Below, one piece after another: positions 8,776 through 15,994 of a stretch of DNA of 64,000 nt. This DNA is from a virus: IMG/VR virus record IMGVR_UViG_3300044630_006293, positions 124,001-188,000 of that record. One strand, given 5' to 3'. The notes beneath the pieces were generated by a model. That model saw only the letters and a list, made by a program, of their open reading frames with translations. It did not search any database and was not told where the DNA came from. Position 1 is the stretch's first letter. Every line of letters starts with the position of its first letter. The position numbers and the translations under genes are program-made.

Positions 8776-9165
8776 TTATAGTTCGATTATATTAGAAAGA
8801 TCTTCGTCAATCTCGTTTGAATAATCAGAAAAAGTAGTGGTAAACCAAATAGGATCGGCTTCAAGAAGTTTAAGAACATTCATTCTAGATTTAAGATCTT
8901 CTTGAATATTAACAAGATCAGCAAGACGATCAATAGCTTTAGCCATCTTCTTTAAATCAGATTTTTGATTGGTAGCTCTCAATACAAAATGTAGAACAGG
9001 AACATCGTCATAAACAAAATGTTCTATTATTTTATTTACTCTAGAGTTAACTTGTTCAAGTTGAGATTCAAGATTCTTTTGAGCTGTTTTACCAGCAGCA
9101 AAAGAAAATGGAAACTTATCAATAGCAGTAATTCCTTGTGGAATTTTTTCTGGATAAGAATTCAT
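8776..9165 (-). CDS. hypothetical helical protein, 129 aa
   Basis: Mostly helical with coiled-coil character around residues 30-100 (NLESQLEQVNSRVNKIIE; MAKAIDRLADLV). It ends 15 bases before the E2-like gene and overlaps the upstream small gene by 4 bases, so it belongs to the Ubl operon. No family recognised; no cysteine cluster, signal or membrane segment. Confidence 0.7.
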   Translation of the reverse strand: MNSYPEKIPQGITAIDKFPFSFAAGKTAQKNLESQLEQVNSRVNKIIEHFVYDDVPVLHFVLRATNQKSDLKKMAKAIDRLADLVNIQEDLKSRMNVLKLLEADPIWFTTTFSDYSNEIDEDLSNIIEL

Positions 9166-9392
9166 CGTTTAGGCTTTCTCGAGTTACTAAATATCTCTTT
9201 AGCATATTGCTTTAGGGATAAAGATGTTGTGATTAAAGTTGCAGCACTTACAGCTATTCGAGTAAGAAGCTTAGCAAGATGGGCTTCATCAATTATAAAT
9301 TTAGATGAAGAAGGAGTTGCTCCAATGTCAAAATAACATTCTTGCAAATAAGTTTTTATTTTTTCGTGTAACTCTTTGTTAGCTATGTTCAT
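9162..9392 (-). CDS. hypothetical protein, 76 aa
   Basis: A small helical, basic-tailed protein (ends NSRKPKR). The stop overlaps the start of the next gene (ATGA-type overlap), so it is likely the first cistron of the Ubl operon. An ACGAGTGATATG start context lacks a strong ribosome site. Not recognised. Confidence 0.6.
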   Translation of the reverse strand: MNIANKELHEKIKTYLQECYFDIGATPSSSKFIIDEAHLAKLLTRIAVSAATLITTSLSLKQYAKEIFSNSRKPKR

Positions 9393-9462
9393 ATCACTCG
9401 TACCTTTTTAGGTTGTTGGTTTAAGAATAGCAATAAATGCTATTTGTTTATTTATGTATAAA

Positions 9463-9918
9463 CTATGCTAATTGAGCTTTAGCTGAACGATACTTGTTAC
9501 CGTCAGAACCAAAATAGTTAGAAACTATTTCAAAAGCAAGGATAAATAAGAGTGGAAAAATAGAGAATAAATTATAGTAAAAATTAAATATTATAAAGAA
9601 TAAAGTAAAAAGAATAGCAAAAGCCGGACCGGCAATTAAGACTGCTGGAGAATCTTTTATGTTTAAATTTTTAATCCTTGTAATTCCAATAACAAATGGA
9701 AATAAAGGAATAAAGTATGGGAGATCAGGATTTGCTTTTCTTTTGCGCGCAACAAAATAATGGCCAAGCTCGTGAACGAACAAGGCCATAATCATTACGA
9801 AAATTACAGGGTTATTAAAAATAGCATAATTAATACCTGCAGTACCCATAAGGGTACCTATCATTAAAAAAAAATGAGATAATGTTTTTCTATTTGTTTT
9901 TTGAAAATATCTCTTCAA
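9463..9918 (-). CDS. M50-type (site-2-protease-like) membrane metalloprotease
   Basis: A 151-aa membrane protein with about four hydrophobic segments. HELGH (49-53) is the zinc-binding HExxH motif inside a membrane helix. NPDLPYFIP and IAGPAFAI match the M50 core; the second metal site is probably in SNYFGSDGNKYR (Asp in the NxxPxxxLDG-type region), though it is degenerate. It should cut substrates within membranes. It overlaps the upstream acidic protein gene by 29 bases. Phage-encoded M50 proteases are uncommon; a role in envelope regulation or processing of a membrane anti-sigma-type factor is possible. Confidence 0.8.
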   Translation of the reverse strand: MKRYFQKTNRKTLSHFFLMIGTLMGTAGINYAIFNNPVIFVMIMALFVHELGHYFVARKRKANPDLPYFIPLFPFVIGITRIKNLNIKDSPAVLIAGPAFAILFTLFFIIFNFYYNLFSIFPLLFILAFEIVSNYFGSDGNKYRSAKAQLA

Positions 9919-10582
9919 TGTTCCTCTCCAAAGTCTCTTTTAAGTTATCGTGATCCTTCGTAAAGTGCTTGATGTACAAATCATTAATCACTTGAGATGA
10001 ATCAGTAATAGTTTCGGAGTCTTTAGTTAGGTCGCAAAGATCTTCATTAATTTCAGTGCCACTTACTTGACAAAGAGACTTGTACAATGCAACCTCATGC
10101 CAGAATGTGTGAACTTGAATGTTATAATAACTTCTAAAAAACATAGCAAAATAGTTTTTTGTAAAATTAATATCTTCAGAATTAGCTTTAATAACTGTAT
10201 CTGCAGTATCGCTATTTAAAACAATGTTGAGAAAACTAATAATAGTCTTCTTACGAGCAAGAGATTCTTTGCAAAGTTCTATGCGATGGCGATAAACAAA
10301 TTGACCATTTGTAATTAATACAAGTTCATTTAGAATAGCGGAAGTATTTGCTTCCCGGTATCCCTGATTAACCCACTCGTGAGCAGCACGGTAAAAAGCT
10401 TCGCTGAAATTTACCTTGAGTGAAGAATCCCGGAGCAAAGATTTAAATGGTGAATCTATATCAGAGAATACTTTATCTACAGTGTTAGCATTTAGATCAC
10501 TATCGTAGGAGGAATTAGTTGAAGAATCAGAATCAACATATTCCTCAAAGAGGTCATCGTCGTTTGAATAAATGTTAGACAT
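9890..10582 (-). CDS. acidic hypothetical protein, 230 aa
   Basis: The N-terminal ~45 residues are extremely acidic and Ser-rich; the rest is helical. It overlaps the WhiB gene by 8 bases upstream and the M50 gene downstream, so the three are coupled. It contains two in-frame CGG arginine codons, which matters for the recoding question in the late genes. No family recognised. Confidence 0.7.
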   Translation of the reverse strand: MSNIYSNDDDLFEEYVDSDSSTNSSYDSDLNANTVDKVFSDIDSPFKSLLRDSSLKVNFSEAFYRAAHEWVNQGYREANTSAILNELVLITNGQFVYRHRIELCKESLARKKTIISFLNIVLNSDTADTVIKANSEDINFTKNYFAMFFRSYYNIQVHTFWHEVALYKSLCQVSGTEINEDLCDLTKDSETITDSSQVINDLYIKHFTKDHDNLKETLERNIEEIFSKNK

Positions 10583-10985
10583 TAAGTTCCATATCTGTAA
10601 GTTTATAATTTAAAATATCTGCTATTGCTGTATTTTTGGTTTTACCAATACGGTCAATATAAGACAAAAGATAATCTGATTGATCTTTATTGAAAGATGA
10701 TAAATCTGAATTTAATACATTTCTAACAAGAACAAATCTTTGTTCTTCAGTAGAGCCACCCCATACTCCATAGTATGAGTATGTCATTGCTTCATAAAAG
10801 CATTCGGATCTTACTGGACAAGATTTACAAAGATTTATAGCAGAATTTATTAATTCTGATTTTGGAGTAACAAAGAATAAATCTGTAGCTTCAGTGGCAC
10901 AAGCAGATCTATCTCTCCATTTCATTTCTGAAGGAGCGATTGAAAAAGGATCTTTGGTGCCTTTTATTTTAGGACTGCGATTCAT
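10575..10985 (-). CDS. WhiB-family iron-sulfur transcription factor
   Basis: A 136-aa protein with the four-cysteine WhiB signature: Cys29 (WRDRSAC), Cys53, Cys56 and Cys62 in CKSCPVRSEC, then GVWGG (73-77). WhiB proteins bind a [4Fe-4S] cluster and usually act through the primary sigma factor in actinobacteria; phage copies such as WhiBTM4 interfere with host Wbl regulation. The family is essentially confined to actinobacteria and their phages, so it is the best host marker in this window. The C-terminal ~50 residues beyond the turn are helical and unassigned. Confidence 0.95.
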   Translation of the reverse strand: MNRSPKIKGTKDPFSIAPSEMKWRDRSACATEATDLFFVTPKSELINSAINLCKSCPVRSECFYEAMTYSYYGVWGGSTEEQRFVLVRNVLNSDLSSFNKDQSDYLLSYIDRIGKTKNTAIADILNYKLTDMELNV

Positions 10986-11253
10986 CTGATTGACTTAAAA
11001 TAGATTGAAGTTTTAAGATGCTTTCTACAAGATTCTTATTTATATCCACAAAAGTAGATAAAGATTCTAGTAACATTTTATAAGCTAATGTAGGATTACC
11101 TTGTTGCATTATGGACTTAGATAATTGCACATTTGCTCTAACTGAATTTACAGAATTCATAAGAATGGCAAACTCTGAAACAACAGAGTCTGCGGTAGCT
11201 ATTCGAGCGGACAAGTAAGATATCTCTTCTTCGACTAAGTTGTCTACATTCAT
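10969..11253 (-). CDS. hypothetical helical protein, 94 aa
   Basis: Start set at the MNVDNL ATG (11253), which has AAGGAG six bases upstream; the longer frame would run into the tRNA-Ile gene. The product is all-helical with no Cys. It overlaps the WhiB gene by 17 bases. Unlike the other three tRNA-adjacent genes here, it has a normal ribosome site between the tRNA end and its start. Confidence 0.7.
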   Translation of the reverse strand: MNVDNLVEEEISYLSARIATADSVVSEFAILMNSVNSVRANVQLSKSIMQQGNPTLAYKMLLESLSTFVDINKNLVESILKLQSILSQSDESQS

Positions 11254-11266
11254 GATTTTCTCCTTG

Positions 11267-11340
11267 TACCGCACACGGGAATTGAACCCGTCGATGGATG
11301 TTTATAAGACATCTGTGTTCAACCAGCTCACCCGTGCGGT
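11267..11340 (-). tRNA. tRNA-Ile (anticodon TAT)
   Basis: Read leftward, ACCGCAC pairs with GTGCGGT (7 bp). The anticodon arm GATGT-CTTATAA-ACATC gives anticodon TAT (reads AUA), and the T arm ACGGG-TTCAATT-CCCGT is perfect. Discriminator A follows; no CCA is encoded. AUA is frequent in this AT-rich genome, which fits a phage tRNA supplementing the host. Confidence 0.93.
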
Positions 11341-11444
11341 GCGCGAACACATAGCATCTATGTTATTTTGTTTAGATATTATATAAGATATAAAAAAGAA
11401 AAACAACCTGAGATCATTTTTTGTATGAATAAAGAAAAAATAAA

Positions 11445-11567
11445 TTGATGGTAGGTAGTGTGGCGATATGGGGCCACTGACATCACTACTTTGTCCGTCA
11501 TGAAGTCATTGAATCTTTGCTTTTTTAAAAGTTTTGAATAAATGATTACATAGTCAGCTACCATCAA
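11445..11567. ncRNA. structured RNA candidate, copy 1 (GATATGGG loop)
   Basis: A perfect 10-bp outer helix (TTGATGGTAG at 11445-11454 with CTACCATCAA at 11558-11567) encloses a nested hairpin: GTAGTG/CACTAC, then TGGC/GCCA closing an 8-base loop GATATGGG (plus-strand reading). A neighbouring element (11574-11675) has the same loop on different stems. It lies between tRNA-Ile and a leftward gene; the transcribed strand is not certain but flanking genes are leftward. Confidence 0.5.
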
Positions 11568-11573
11568 ACTTAA

Positions 11574-11675
11574 TTAGTTAGCGGTGATGCCAGGAGATAT
11601 GGGTCCCACGTGCTTAAGTACATCATTCACGTATTTCATAAGTCATAAACTTAAGTTGAACACGCCACTAACTAA
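11574..11675. ncRNA. structured RNA candidate, copy 2 (GATATGGG loop)
   Basis: The outer helix is TTAGTTAG (11574-11581) with CTAACTAA (11668-11675), extended by four more pairs after a mismatch. Inside, GATG/CATC surrounds GGA-GATATGGG-TCC (11593-11606). The loop matches copy 1 exactly while the stems differ but still pair. It ends seven bases before the stop of the next leftward gene. Confidence 0.5.
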
Positions 11676-11681
11676 AATCAG

Positions 11682-12059
11682 TTAATTCTTTTTTCTTGGA
11701 CGAGGAACATCCTCGCCGGCAGCCCATCGCTCAAAAAGCTCTGGGGATAGATCGTTTACCCAAAGAGGAAAACCAAATCTATCATTTCTAACAATAAAAT
11801 CTTCTCTAGTGAGAAGTCTCCTGAGTTTTGGATTTCCATCTTTATCTAAGATGGGACGACCATTTTTATCATAACCTTGATATTTTAGATGAGGATTATC
11901 TTTGCAATAAAGAAAATGCATAGAAGTATTGTATGATACATACGCATCTATTCTATCCATAATTTCAAGGTTCTTGTAGTATTGATCTAGTATTTTATTT
12001 CTAGCAGAAAGAGATGGGATGGTTATATTGCTTTTATAAGAAGAACTTCTATTTAGCAT
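11682..12059 (-). CDS. hypothetical protein, 125 aa
   Basis: Soluble, Asp/Arg/Lys-rich, with KNGRPILDKDGNPKLRRLLT resembling a beta-hairpin and a C-terminal WAAGEDVPRPRKKN. No family recognised. It overlaps the upstream gene by 7 bases. Confidence 0.65.
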   Translation of the reverse strand: MLNRSSSYKSNITIPSLSARNKILDQYYKNLEIMDRIDAYVSYNTSMHFLYCKDNPHLKYQGYDKNGRPILDKDGNPKLRRLLTREDFIVRNDRFGFPLWVNDLSPELFERWAAGEDVPRPRKKN

Positions 12060-12523
12060 ATTTGAAATCCACCACAGTTTTCTAAAAACTGTTGAAATTC
12101 AACAACAAGATCATAGTCCATATGATAATGAGTTGAAAAATTAGATACTTTTAAAGTGCCATTACAAGAATTGCATTGAAGAGTCTTAGATGTTCCATCA
12201 GCTTGAAGCCAAACACGAACGCCTAATCCTTCGCAGTATTGACAATCTTCTAATGGTAAAGAATCAAGATCAGCTTTATATTTTTTTATGTATGATTGTA
12301 TGGTTCCATCTTCTAAATCTTTTTTTAAAAGTTTAGAAAGAGTTATAGAATCTTTAGCATTTAAACCAGAACCAGAATTGTCATGAGGAGATTCACATTT
12401 GCGACAAATATTGGGATGAAGTTCTTCTAGGCAATCCCATAAAGGGTGCCAGTACCAAACATTAGCGCGAAAGTATTCGCCCTGTTCGTTCTTTGGCTTT
12501 GTGCCATAAACATCCATTCCCAT
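12053..12523 (-). CDS. DnaJ-type zinc-finger hypothetical protein, 156 aa
   Basis: Begins MGMDVYGTKP, an opening I associate with a conserved phage family of unknown role. It carries paired motifs CQYCEGLGVRV and CNSCNGTL, a DnaJ-like CxxCxG zinc site, plus CRKC. Probably a zinc-stabilised small protein; function unknown. Confidence 0.7.
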   Translation of the reverse strand: MGMDVYGTKPKNEQGEYFRANVWYWHPLWDCLEELHPNICRKCESPHDNSGSGLNAKDSITLSKLLKKDLEDGTIQSYIKKYKADLDSLPLEDCQYCEGLGVRVWLQADGTSKTLQCNSCNGTLKVSNFSTHYHMDYDLVVEFQQFLENCGGFQIC

Positions 12524-12532
12524 AGTTAACTC

Positions 12533-12796
12533 CTATACAGTATAAACGTCGCCATTTTCTTTGATTTTTATATCTTCATATGGAGCTGCAATTCGACGAT
12601 AAAGTTCAAGCTTTGCACATTCTAAAACTCCAATAACATCATTTATAGAAGAGTAAGATTTACCTTTACTATAGATGTATTGATCAATTGCGCGAGTGAC
12701 TAAATAGTTAAGCTCTCCTGGAGTTTCAATACTACGTCCTGCATAAACAAGTTTTTGGTTGATGTCAGATCTTTTTTTCTTAGATACGTATGGCAT
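12533..12796 (-). CDS. conserved phage protein (DUF6899-like), 87 aa
   Basis: MPY start, then GELNYLVTRAIDQY, INDVIGVLECAKLELYRR and IAAPYEDIKIKENGDVY: as I recall, these are the hallmark strings of a widespread small family found in phages and annotated as a domain of unknown function. Length is typical. It shares one base with the upstream stop (12796), so the two genes are coupled. Confidence 0.8.
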   Translation of the reverse strand: MPYVSKKKRSDINQKLVYAGRSIETPGELNYLVTRAIDQYIYSKGKSYSSINDVIGVLECAKLELYRRIAAPYEDIKIKENGDVYTV

Positions 12797-13050
12797 TATT
12801 CATCCTTGTTATTATAGAAGCTCCAAATTTGATCATCATAAACAACAGGAATAATCTCTGTTTCTAAATGAGTAATTTCAACTGGAGTTGTATCGACATT
12901 TTGATTGGTTGAGTTTATTTTATTTTGAAGACGTAAAATTAAACGACGAATTCTATCTTGTTCTTTTGGAATCCAAGATACATCAGATCTTTTATTTAAA
13001 GCTTCAACAATAATTTCAATATCATCTTGGTTAAGATTATATCTAGGCAT
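12796..13050 (-). CDS. hypothetical protein, 84 aa
   Basis: Start taken at the MPRYNLN ATG (13050), which overlaps the upstream stop by 8 bases; the longer frame would sit inside the upstream gene. Helical first half (IEIIVEALNKR, RIRRLILRLQNK). Not recognised. Confidence 0.6.
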   Translation of the reverse strand: MPRYNLNQDDIEIIVEALNKRSDVSWIPKEQDRIRRLILRLQNKINSTNQNVDTTPVEITHLETEIIPVVYDDQIWSFYNNKDE

Positions 13051-13354
13051 TGAGTTCCTCACGATAATAAAGGTCAGGATACTTGTCTCGAAGAATGTCA
13101 ATGGGATTGTACCAGTACTGGTCCTTAGGACAGGTTGGTGAAATCAAAAGCTCTACAGCGCAATGAATGCGTTGATTTTTTGGATCTTCAAAGAAATCAT
13201 CAAGTTCTTTGTAGTTTTTAAAAGGGCCAAAGAAAACACGGTCGGTTGACCGACAATGATGAACTATCCATTGATAATGAGGAAGTTCTTCTTCTTGTTT
13301 ATTTAATTCTTGTTTTTTATTTAAGTTGAATAAATTATAAATAAATTTTTTCAT
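13043..13354 (-). CDS. hypothetical protein, 103 aa, leaderless after tRNA-Met
   Basis: The MKKFIYN ATG lies two bases after the 3' end of tRNA-Met, with no room for an independent ribosome site (context A-CT-ATG). The product has a basic N-terminus and HYQWIVHHCRSTDRVFFGPF. No family recognised. Translation probably uses a leaderless message produced by tRNA 3' processing, or starts within the tRNA transcript. Confidence 0.65.
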   Translation of the reverse strand: MKKFIYNLFNLNKKQELNKQEEELPHYQWIVHHCRSTDRVFFGPFKNYKELDDFFEDPKNQRIHCAVELLISPTCPKDQYWYNPIDILRDKYPDLYYREELNA

Positions 13355-13356
13355 AG

Positions 13357-13430
13357 TGGGCTCTGTGGGACTTGAACCCACGACCAACGGATTATGAGTC
13401 CGGCGCTCTAACCAACTGAGCTAAGAGCCC
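13357..13430 (-). tRNA. tRNA-Met (anticodon CAT)
   Basis: GGGCTCT pairs with AGAGCCC; D arm AGCTCAGTTGGTTAGAGC; anticodon arm CCGGA-CTCATAA-TCCGT; T arm GTGGG-TTCAAGT-CCCAC. CAT anticodon with elongator-type features; a lysidine-modified Ile tRNA cannot be excluded from sequence alone. No CCA encoded. Confidence 0.93.
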
Positions 13431-13434
13431 GTAT

Positions 13435-13599
13435 TTATTTGTAACCGTTTTTGGAGTTTCTTGCTCCGTATGTACATTTATGATTTTCGTGCCACATTTG
13501 CACATGTTCCCATTTGTGCCAGCGAAATGATTTCCGGCGACACTTTGTACACATTCCACGAAAGCTTTTATTAATACTTATATTTAATAGTGTTTCCAT
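13435..13599 (-). CDS. small basic Cys/His protein, 54 aa
   Basis: ATG at 13599, stop five bases before tRNA-Met. The product contains MCTKCRRKSFRWHKWEH and later HENHKC, a possible CxxC...HxxHxC zinc knuckle, and is strongly basic. No good ribosome site. Its tight fit between genes and coherent zinc motif support it. Confidence 0.55.
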   Translation of the reverse strand: METLLNISINKSFRGMCTKCRRKSFRWHKWEHVQMWHENHKCTYGARNSKNGYK

Positions 13600-13689
13600 T
13601 TACTTAATTTTATTCTGTTTATAAAACAAATTAACTCGGAAAAATTAACATGATTGTATGTCACTGCATAACATTAATCAAATGTAATA

Positions 13690-13890
13690 TTAAAGCTTAC
13701 CAGCTCCTGGAAAGTAGCTTTTTAATTGTACAGACAAGAACATAAGTTCAGGGTATTCATACTTGTCATAGGAAGTATTTACTTCAAGTAAATCTTCAAG
13801 CTCTTTAGTGATCATCCGAACTGCAAGAGCGTCATCTTGAAATTCACCAGGAATGTTCATGGTTATTTCAGCAGTAAATTTAACTTTCAT
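13690..13890 (-). CDS. hypothetical protein, 66 aa
   Basis: MKVKFTAEITMNIPGEFQDD with an amphipathic helix RMITKELEDLLEV, a pattern of alternating strands and a helix seen in several small phage proteins. Its ATG lies inside the last codons of the upstream gene. Between 13600 and 13689 I see no gene. Confidence 0.6.
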   Translation of the reverse strand: MKVKFTAEITMNIPGEFQDDALAVRMITKELEDLLEVNTSYDKYEYPELMFLSVQLKSYFPGAGKL

Positions 13891-14044
13891 GAGTAGGTGT
13901 AGCCTCTTCTGATAATAATAAATAAAGACGAATATCCAATAATAAGTCAGTCATCTCAGATGACGAAACAAGCTGTTGACCTGAAATGTCTTTAATAGCT
14001 TGATCAACAAGTTGAACAGCATTCTTGTTTGGGTCTAATACCAT
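13880..14044 (-). CDS. small hypothetical protein, 54 aa
   Basis: ATG at 14044 overlaps the upstream stop as TAATG, and its own stop overlaps the next start by 11 bases. Helical product starting MVLDPNKNAVQLVDQAIKD. The dense coupling argues it is real. Confidence 0.6.
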   Translation of the reverse strand: MVLDPNKNAVQLVDQAIKDISGQQLVSSSEMTDLLLDIRLYLLLSEEATPTHES

Positions 14045-14322
14045 TATGCTTCTCCCCCGCGTTTTTTATACATAGTAACCGCTTCTTCTATATTAAGGCA
14101 ATAGTCACCAGATTCGCAAGACCATCCTTCTGGCCTAGCTATGATAGTCCATACTACGTATGGGTGATATTCAGCTTCTAAAGTGCATATAGCAATCCAA
14201 CTAGCGTAAGAATCGTTTTTAACTCTTTCTCTCATTTTAGTGAGAGCAATAACTATACGGTCGGTGTGACCAACAACATCGCCAATGCGAAGTTCTTTAT
14301 CCTCGTTAAGAGTATCAATCAT
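14044..14322 (-). CDS. hypothetical protein, 92 aa
   Basis: Soluble protein with a hydrophobic centre (ASWIAICTLEAEYHPYVVWTII) and a short helical tail EEAVTMYKKRGGEA. Coupled by TAATG to the next gene. No family recognised. Confidence 0.6.
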   Translation of the reverse strand: MIDTLNEDKELRIGDVVGHTDRIVIALTKMRERVKNDSYASWIAICTLEAEYHPYVVWTIIARPEGWSCESGDYCLNIEEAVTMYKKRGGEA

Positions 14323-14324
14323 TT

Positions 14325-14495
14325 TTAATTACCTCGAAAAGATGTTTCATTCTTTTTAGATTTTTTTATCTTATAACCATTACGTTTAAGATCAGCAATA
14401 ATTTTTTCTGGAATATCTTGCCAAATAGGAATTCCGCAAGAAGTTAAAGTATGAGCAATGATGTCACACTTTTTTTTATGATGTAAATTAATCAT
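14325..14495 (-). CDS. small basic hypothetical protein, 56 aa
   Basis: Start at MINLHHKKK (14495), preceded by GGAGG eight bases upstream within the end of the previous gene. Lys-rich with a compact helix-like IPEKIIADLKRNGYKI. Possibly nucleic-acid binding; not recognised. Confidence 0.6.
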   Translation of the reverse strand: MINLHHKKKCDIIAHTLTSCGIPIWQDIPEKIIADLKRNGYKIKKSKKNETSFRGN

Positions 14496-14811
14496 GAGAA
14501 TTGCCTCCAAAGTTAACTTTAATTACATTATCAGAAGAAGATTCTTCTGGCTTATCGTAAGAGTGATAGTACACCAATCTGGCGTCAGAACAATAATATG
14601 AACTAGAAGCTGGGTGATTTCTCTTTGATTCTAAAAGATTTTCTTCTAAAAAATCATCACGGTAAATATGTAATACTTTTTCGTTAGATATAATGATATC
14701 TAAACGATATCCATCTGGAGAGACAAAACAAGAAAGTGCTTCTTGAATATCTTCTTGATGATGATGTACTTGGCCATCATTAGTTCTAGTAGAAAAATTA
14801 GCTTTTGTCAT
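14488..14811 (-). CDS. hypothetical protein, 107 aa, leaderless after tRNA-Asn
   Basis: The MTKANF ATG lies two bases after the tRNA-Asn 3' end, again as N-CT-ATG, without a ribosome site. The product has HHHQEDIQEALSCFVSPDGYRLDI and a Ser/Tyr-rich C-terminus. Not recognised. Confidence 0.65.
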   Translation of the reverse strand: MTKANFSTRTNDGQVHHHQEDIQEALSCFVSPDGYRLDIIISNEKVLHIYRDDFLEENLLESKRNHPASSSYYCSDARLVYYHSYDKPEESSSDNVIKVNFGGNSHD

Positions 14812-14813
14812 AG

Positions 14814-14886
14814 CTCCCAGAGTAGGGGTCGAACCTACGACAAGCGGATTAACAGTCCGCTGCTCTGCCAACTGAGCTATCTGGGA
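14814..14886 (-). tRNA. tRNA-Asn (anticodon GTT)
   Basis: TCCCAGA pairs with TCTGGGA; D arm AGCTCAGTTGGCAGAGC; anticodon arm GCGGA-CTGTTAA-TCCGC; T arm GTAGG-TTCGACC-CCTAC; discriminator G as expected for Asn. No CCA encoded. Confidence 0.95.
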
Positions 14887-14902
14887 ATGCATTAAGAGTT
14901 TC

Positions 14903-14998
14903 TTAGCAAACTGCTGCACGAATAAGTGCACCAATATAAAGACCGACAGAGATTCCAGTAATGAATACTAATACATATAAGACATTGTGTTTTTGCAT
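14903..14998 (-). CDS. single-pass membrane micropeptide, 31 aa, leaderless after tRNA-Leu
   Basis: ATG two bases after the tRNA-Leu 3' end (A-CT-ATG). The product MQKHNVLYVLVFITGISVGL continues into a hydrophobic helix and ends AAVC. It has one predicted membrane segment. Same junction as the two other tRNA-adjacent genes, which supports it despite its size. Confidence 0.5.
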   Translation of the reverse strand: MQKHNVLYVLVFITGISVGLYIGALIRAAVC

Positions 14999-15000
14999 AG

Positions 15001-15084
15001 TACCCGAGACCGGACTTGAACCGGTACGCCCTTTCGAGCGAGAGAGTTTAAGTCTCTTGCGTCTGCCTATTCCGCCACTCGGGT
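15001..15084 (-). tRNA. tRNA-Leu (anticodon TAA)
   Basis: ACCCGAG pairs with CTCGGGT; U8 present; D arm GGCGGAATAGGCAGACGC; anticodon arm AGAGA-CTTAAAC-TCTCT giving TAA (reads UUA); a long class-II variable arm CGCTCGAAAGGGCG; T arm ACCGG-TTCAAGT-CCGGT. Discriminator A. Confidence 0.95.
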
Positions 15085-15096
15085 TAGTAATTTAAA

Positions 15097-15438
15097 CTAC
15101 TCAGATTGGTACTTTAAATATAATTCGCCTTTAAACCATAATTGAGATTCTGGATTAATTTCTAAACCAAAATTAGTTTTAATATTTGGTTCAATATAAT
15201 TGATAGATTGTATATCTTCTCCACTGTGTAGATTTCCTCCATTATAAAGAATAGAAAGAATATCGTCAAACCATTTTGAAGCTTTGTCAATTTCGCTTTG
15301 TGTATAATGTTTATCAGATAAAATAGAATTATTATCTTTATCATTTATTAAGTCAGAAATAAAACTAGTAACATCTTTAGCTATTTGAAGATTTTTGATG
15401 TCATCAGTATTAGAACCGACGGATACTAAAATAGACAT
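15097..15438 (-). CDS. hypothetical protein, 113 aa
   Basis: Acidic, helical in the middle (QSEIDKASKWFDDILSILYNGG). It ends 12 bases before tRNA-Leu and is presumably co-transcribed with it. A purine-rich CAAGGATG precedes the ATG. No family recognised. Confidence 0.65.
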   Translation of the reverse strand: MSILVSVGSNTDDIKNLQIAKDVTSFISDLINDKDNNSILSDKHYTQSEIDKASKWFDDILSILYNGGNLHSGEDIQSINYIEPNIKTNFGLEINPESQLWFKGELYLKYQSE

Positions 15439-15470
15439 ATTAACATCCTTGTAATATTTTGTTGGTATGA

Positions 15471-15650
15471 TTACTCTGTATCTTTGGATGGATTTTGGGA
15501 ACTAATTATTAGTTCTTTTAAACAATCCATACATAAATTTTTATTATATTTAACAGATTTGTTAACAGACTTAGAAATAACACCACAGTCAGAACATTCT
15601 CTATTCTTGTCATGATATAAATAAGAAGGCTTTATTTTATCGAAGGACAT
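15471..15650 (-). CDS. small zinc-ribbon-like protein, 59 aa
   Basis: ATG at 15650 inside the end of the upstream gene (14-base overlap). Product carries CSDC and, 18 residues on, CMDC, a classic two-CxxC zinc ribbon, on a basic background. Role unknown; may be a small DNA- or protein-binding adaptor. Confidence 0.6.
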   Translation of the reverse strand: MSFDKIKPSYLYHDKNRECSDCGVISKSVNKSVKYNKNLCMDCLKELIISSQNPSKDTE

Positions 15651-15993
15651 AAGGATTATTTACATAGTGTGATATTACTTGTTCTACAAAGTATTGTGGA
15701 ACAGATGAATTAACAAGATGAGGAAGATTTTGACTAGAAGAATAAACTAAAACGTCTCCTCTAATAGAGTTTTTAACAACGTAATTTTTAGTGTACAGTC
15801 TTTTAAGAAATGTAGCAACAACATTAGTTGGCTTAGATAAGCTAGAGTAATATTCTAAATGTACATAATTTACCGTACCGTCAAAAGTTGAAACTATTGT
15901 ACGTTGATTTTTAAAAATCATAAGTTCAACCTCATTTATATCTTCATATAATATTTCAGGAAAACCAGAAGTTGGAATTAGCAATCCTCGCAT
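15637..15993 (-). CDS. hypothetical protein, 118 aa
   Basis: MRGLLIPTSGFPEILYEDIN then a beta-rich middle. The stop of the subtilase upstream lies one base away, so the two are in one transcript. I do not recognise a fold. Confidence 0.65.
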   Translation of the reverse strand: MRGLLIPTSGFPEILYEDINEVELMIFKNQRTIVSTFDGTVNYVHLEYYSSLSKPTNVVATFLKRLYTKNYVVKNSIRGDVLVYSSSQNLPHLVNSSVPQYFVEQVISHYVNNPYVLR

Positions 15994-15994
15994 T

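Noticed and set aside
11465-11485. B12-box-like GCCACTG in structured element 1 as a cobalamin riboswitch
   Set aside because: The rest of the cobalamin core is missing and the same-loop copy 2 lacks this string.
11379-11567. 62-aa leftward open frame
   Set aside because: It lies across structured element 1, has no ribosome site and an implausible composition; the conserved pairing explains the region better.
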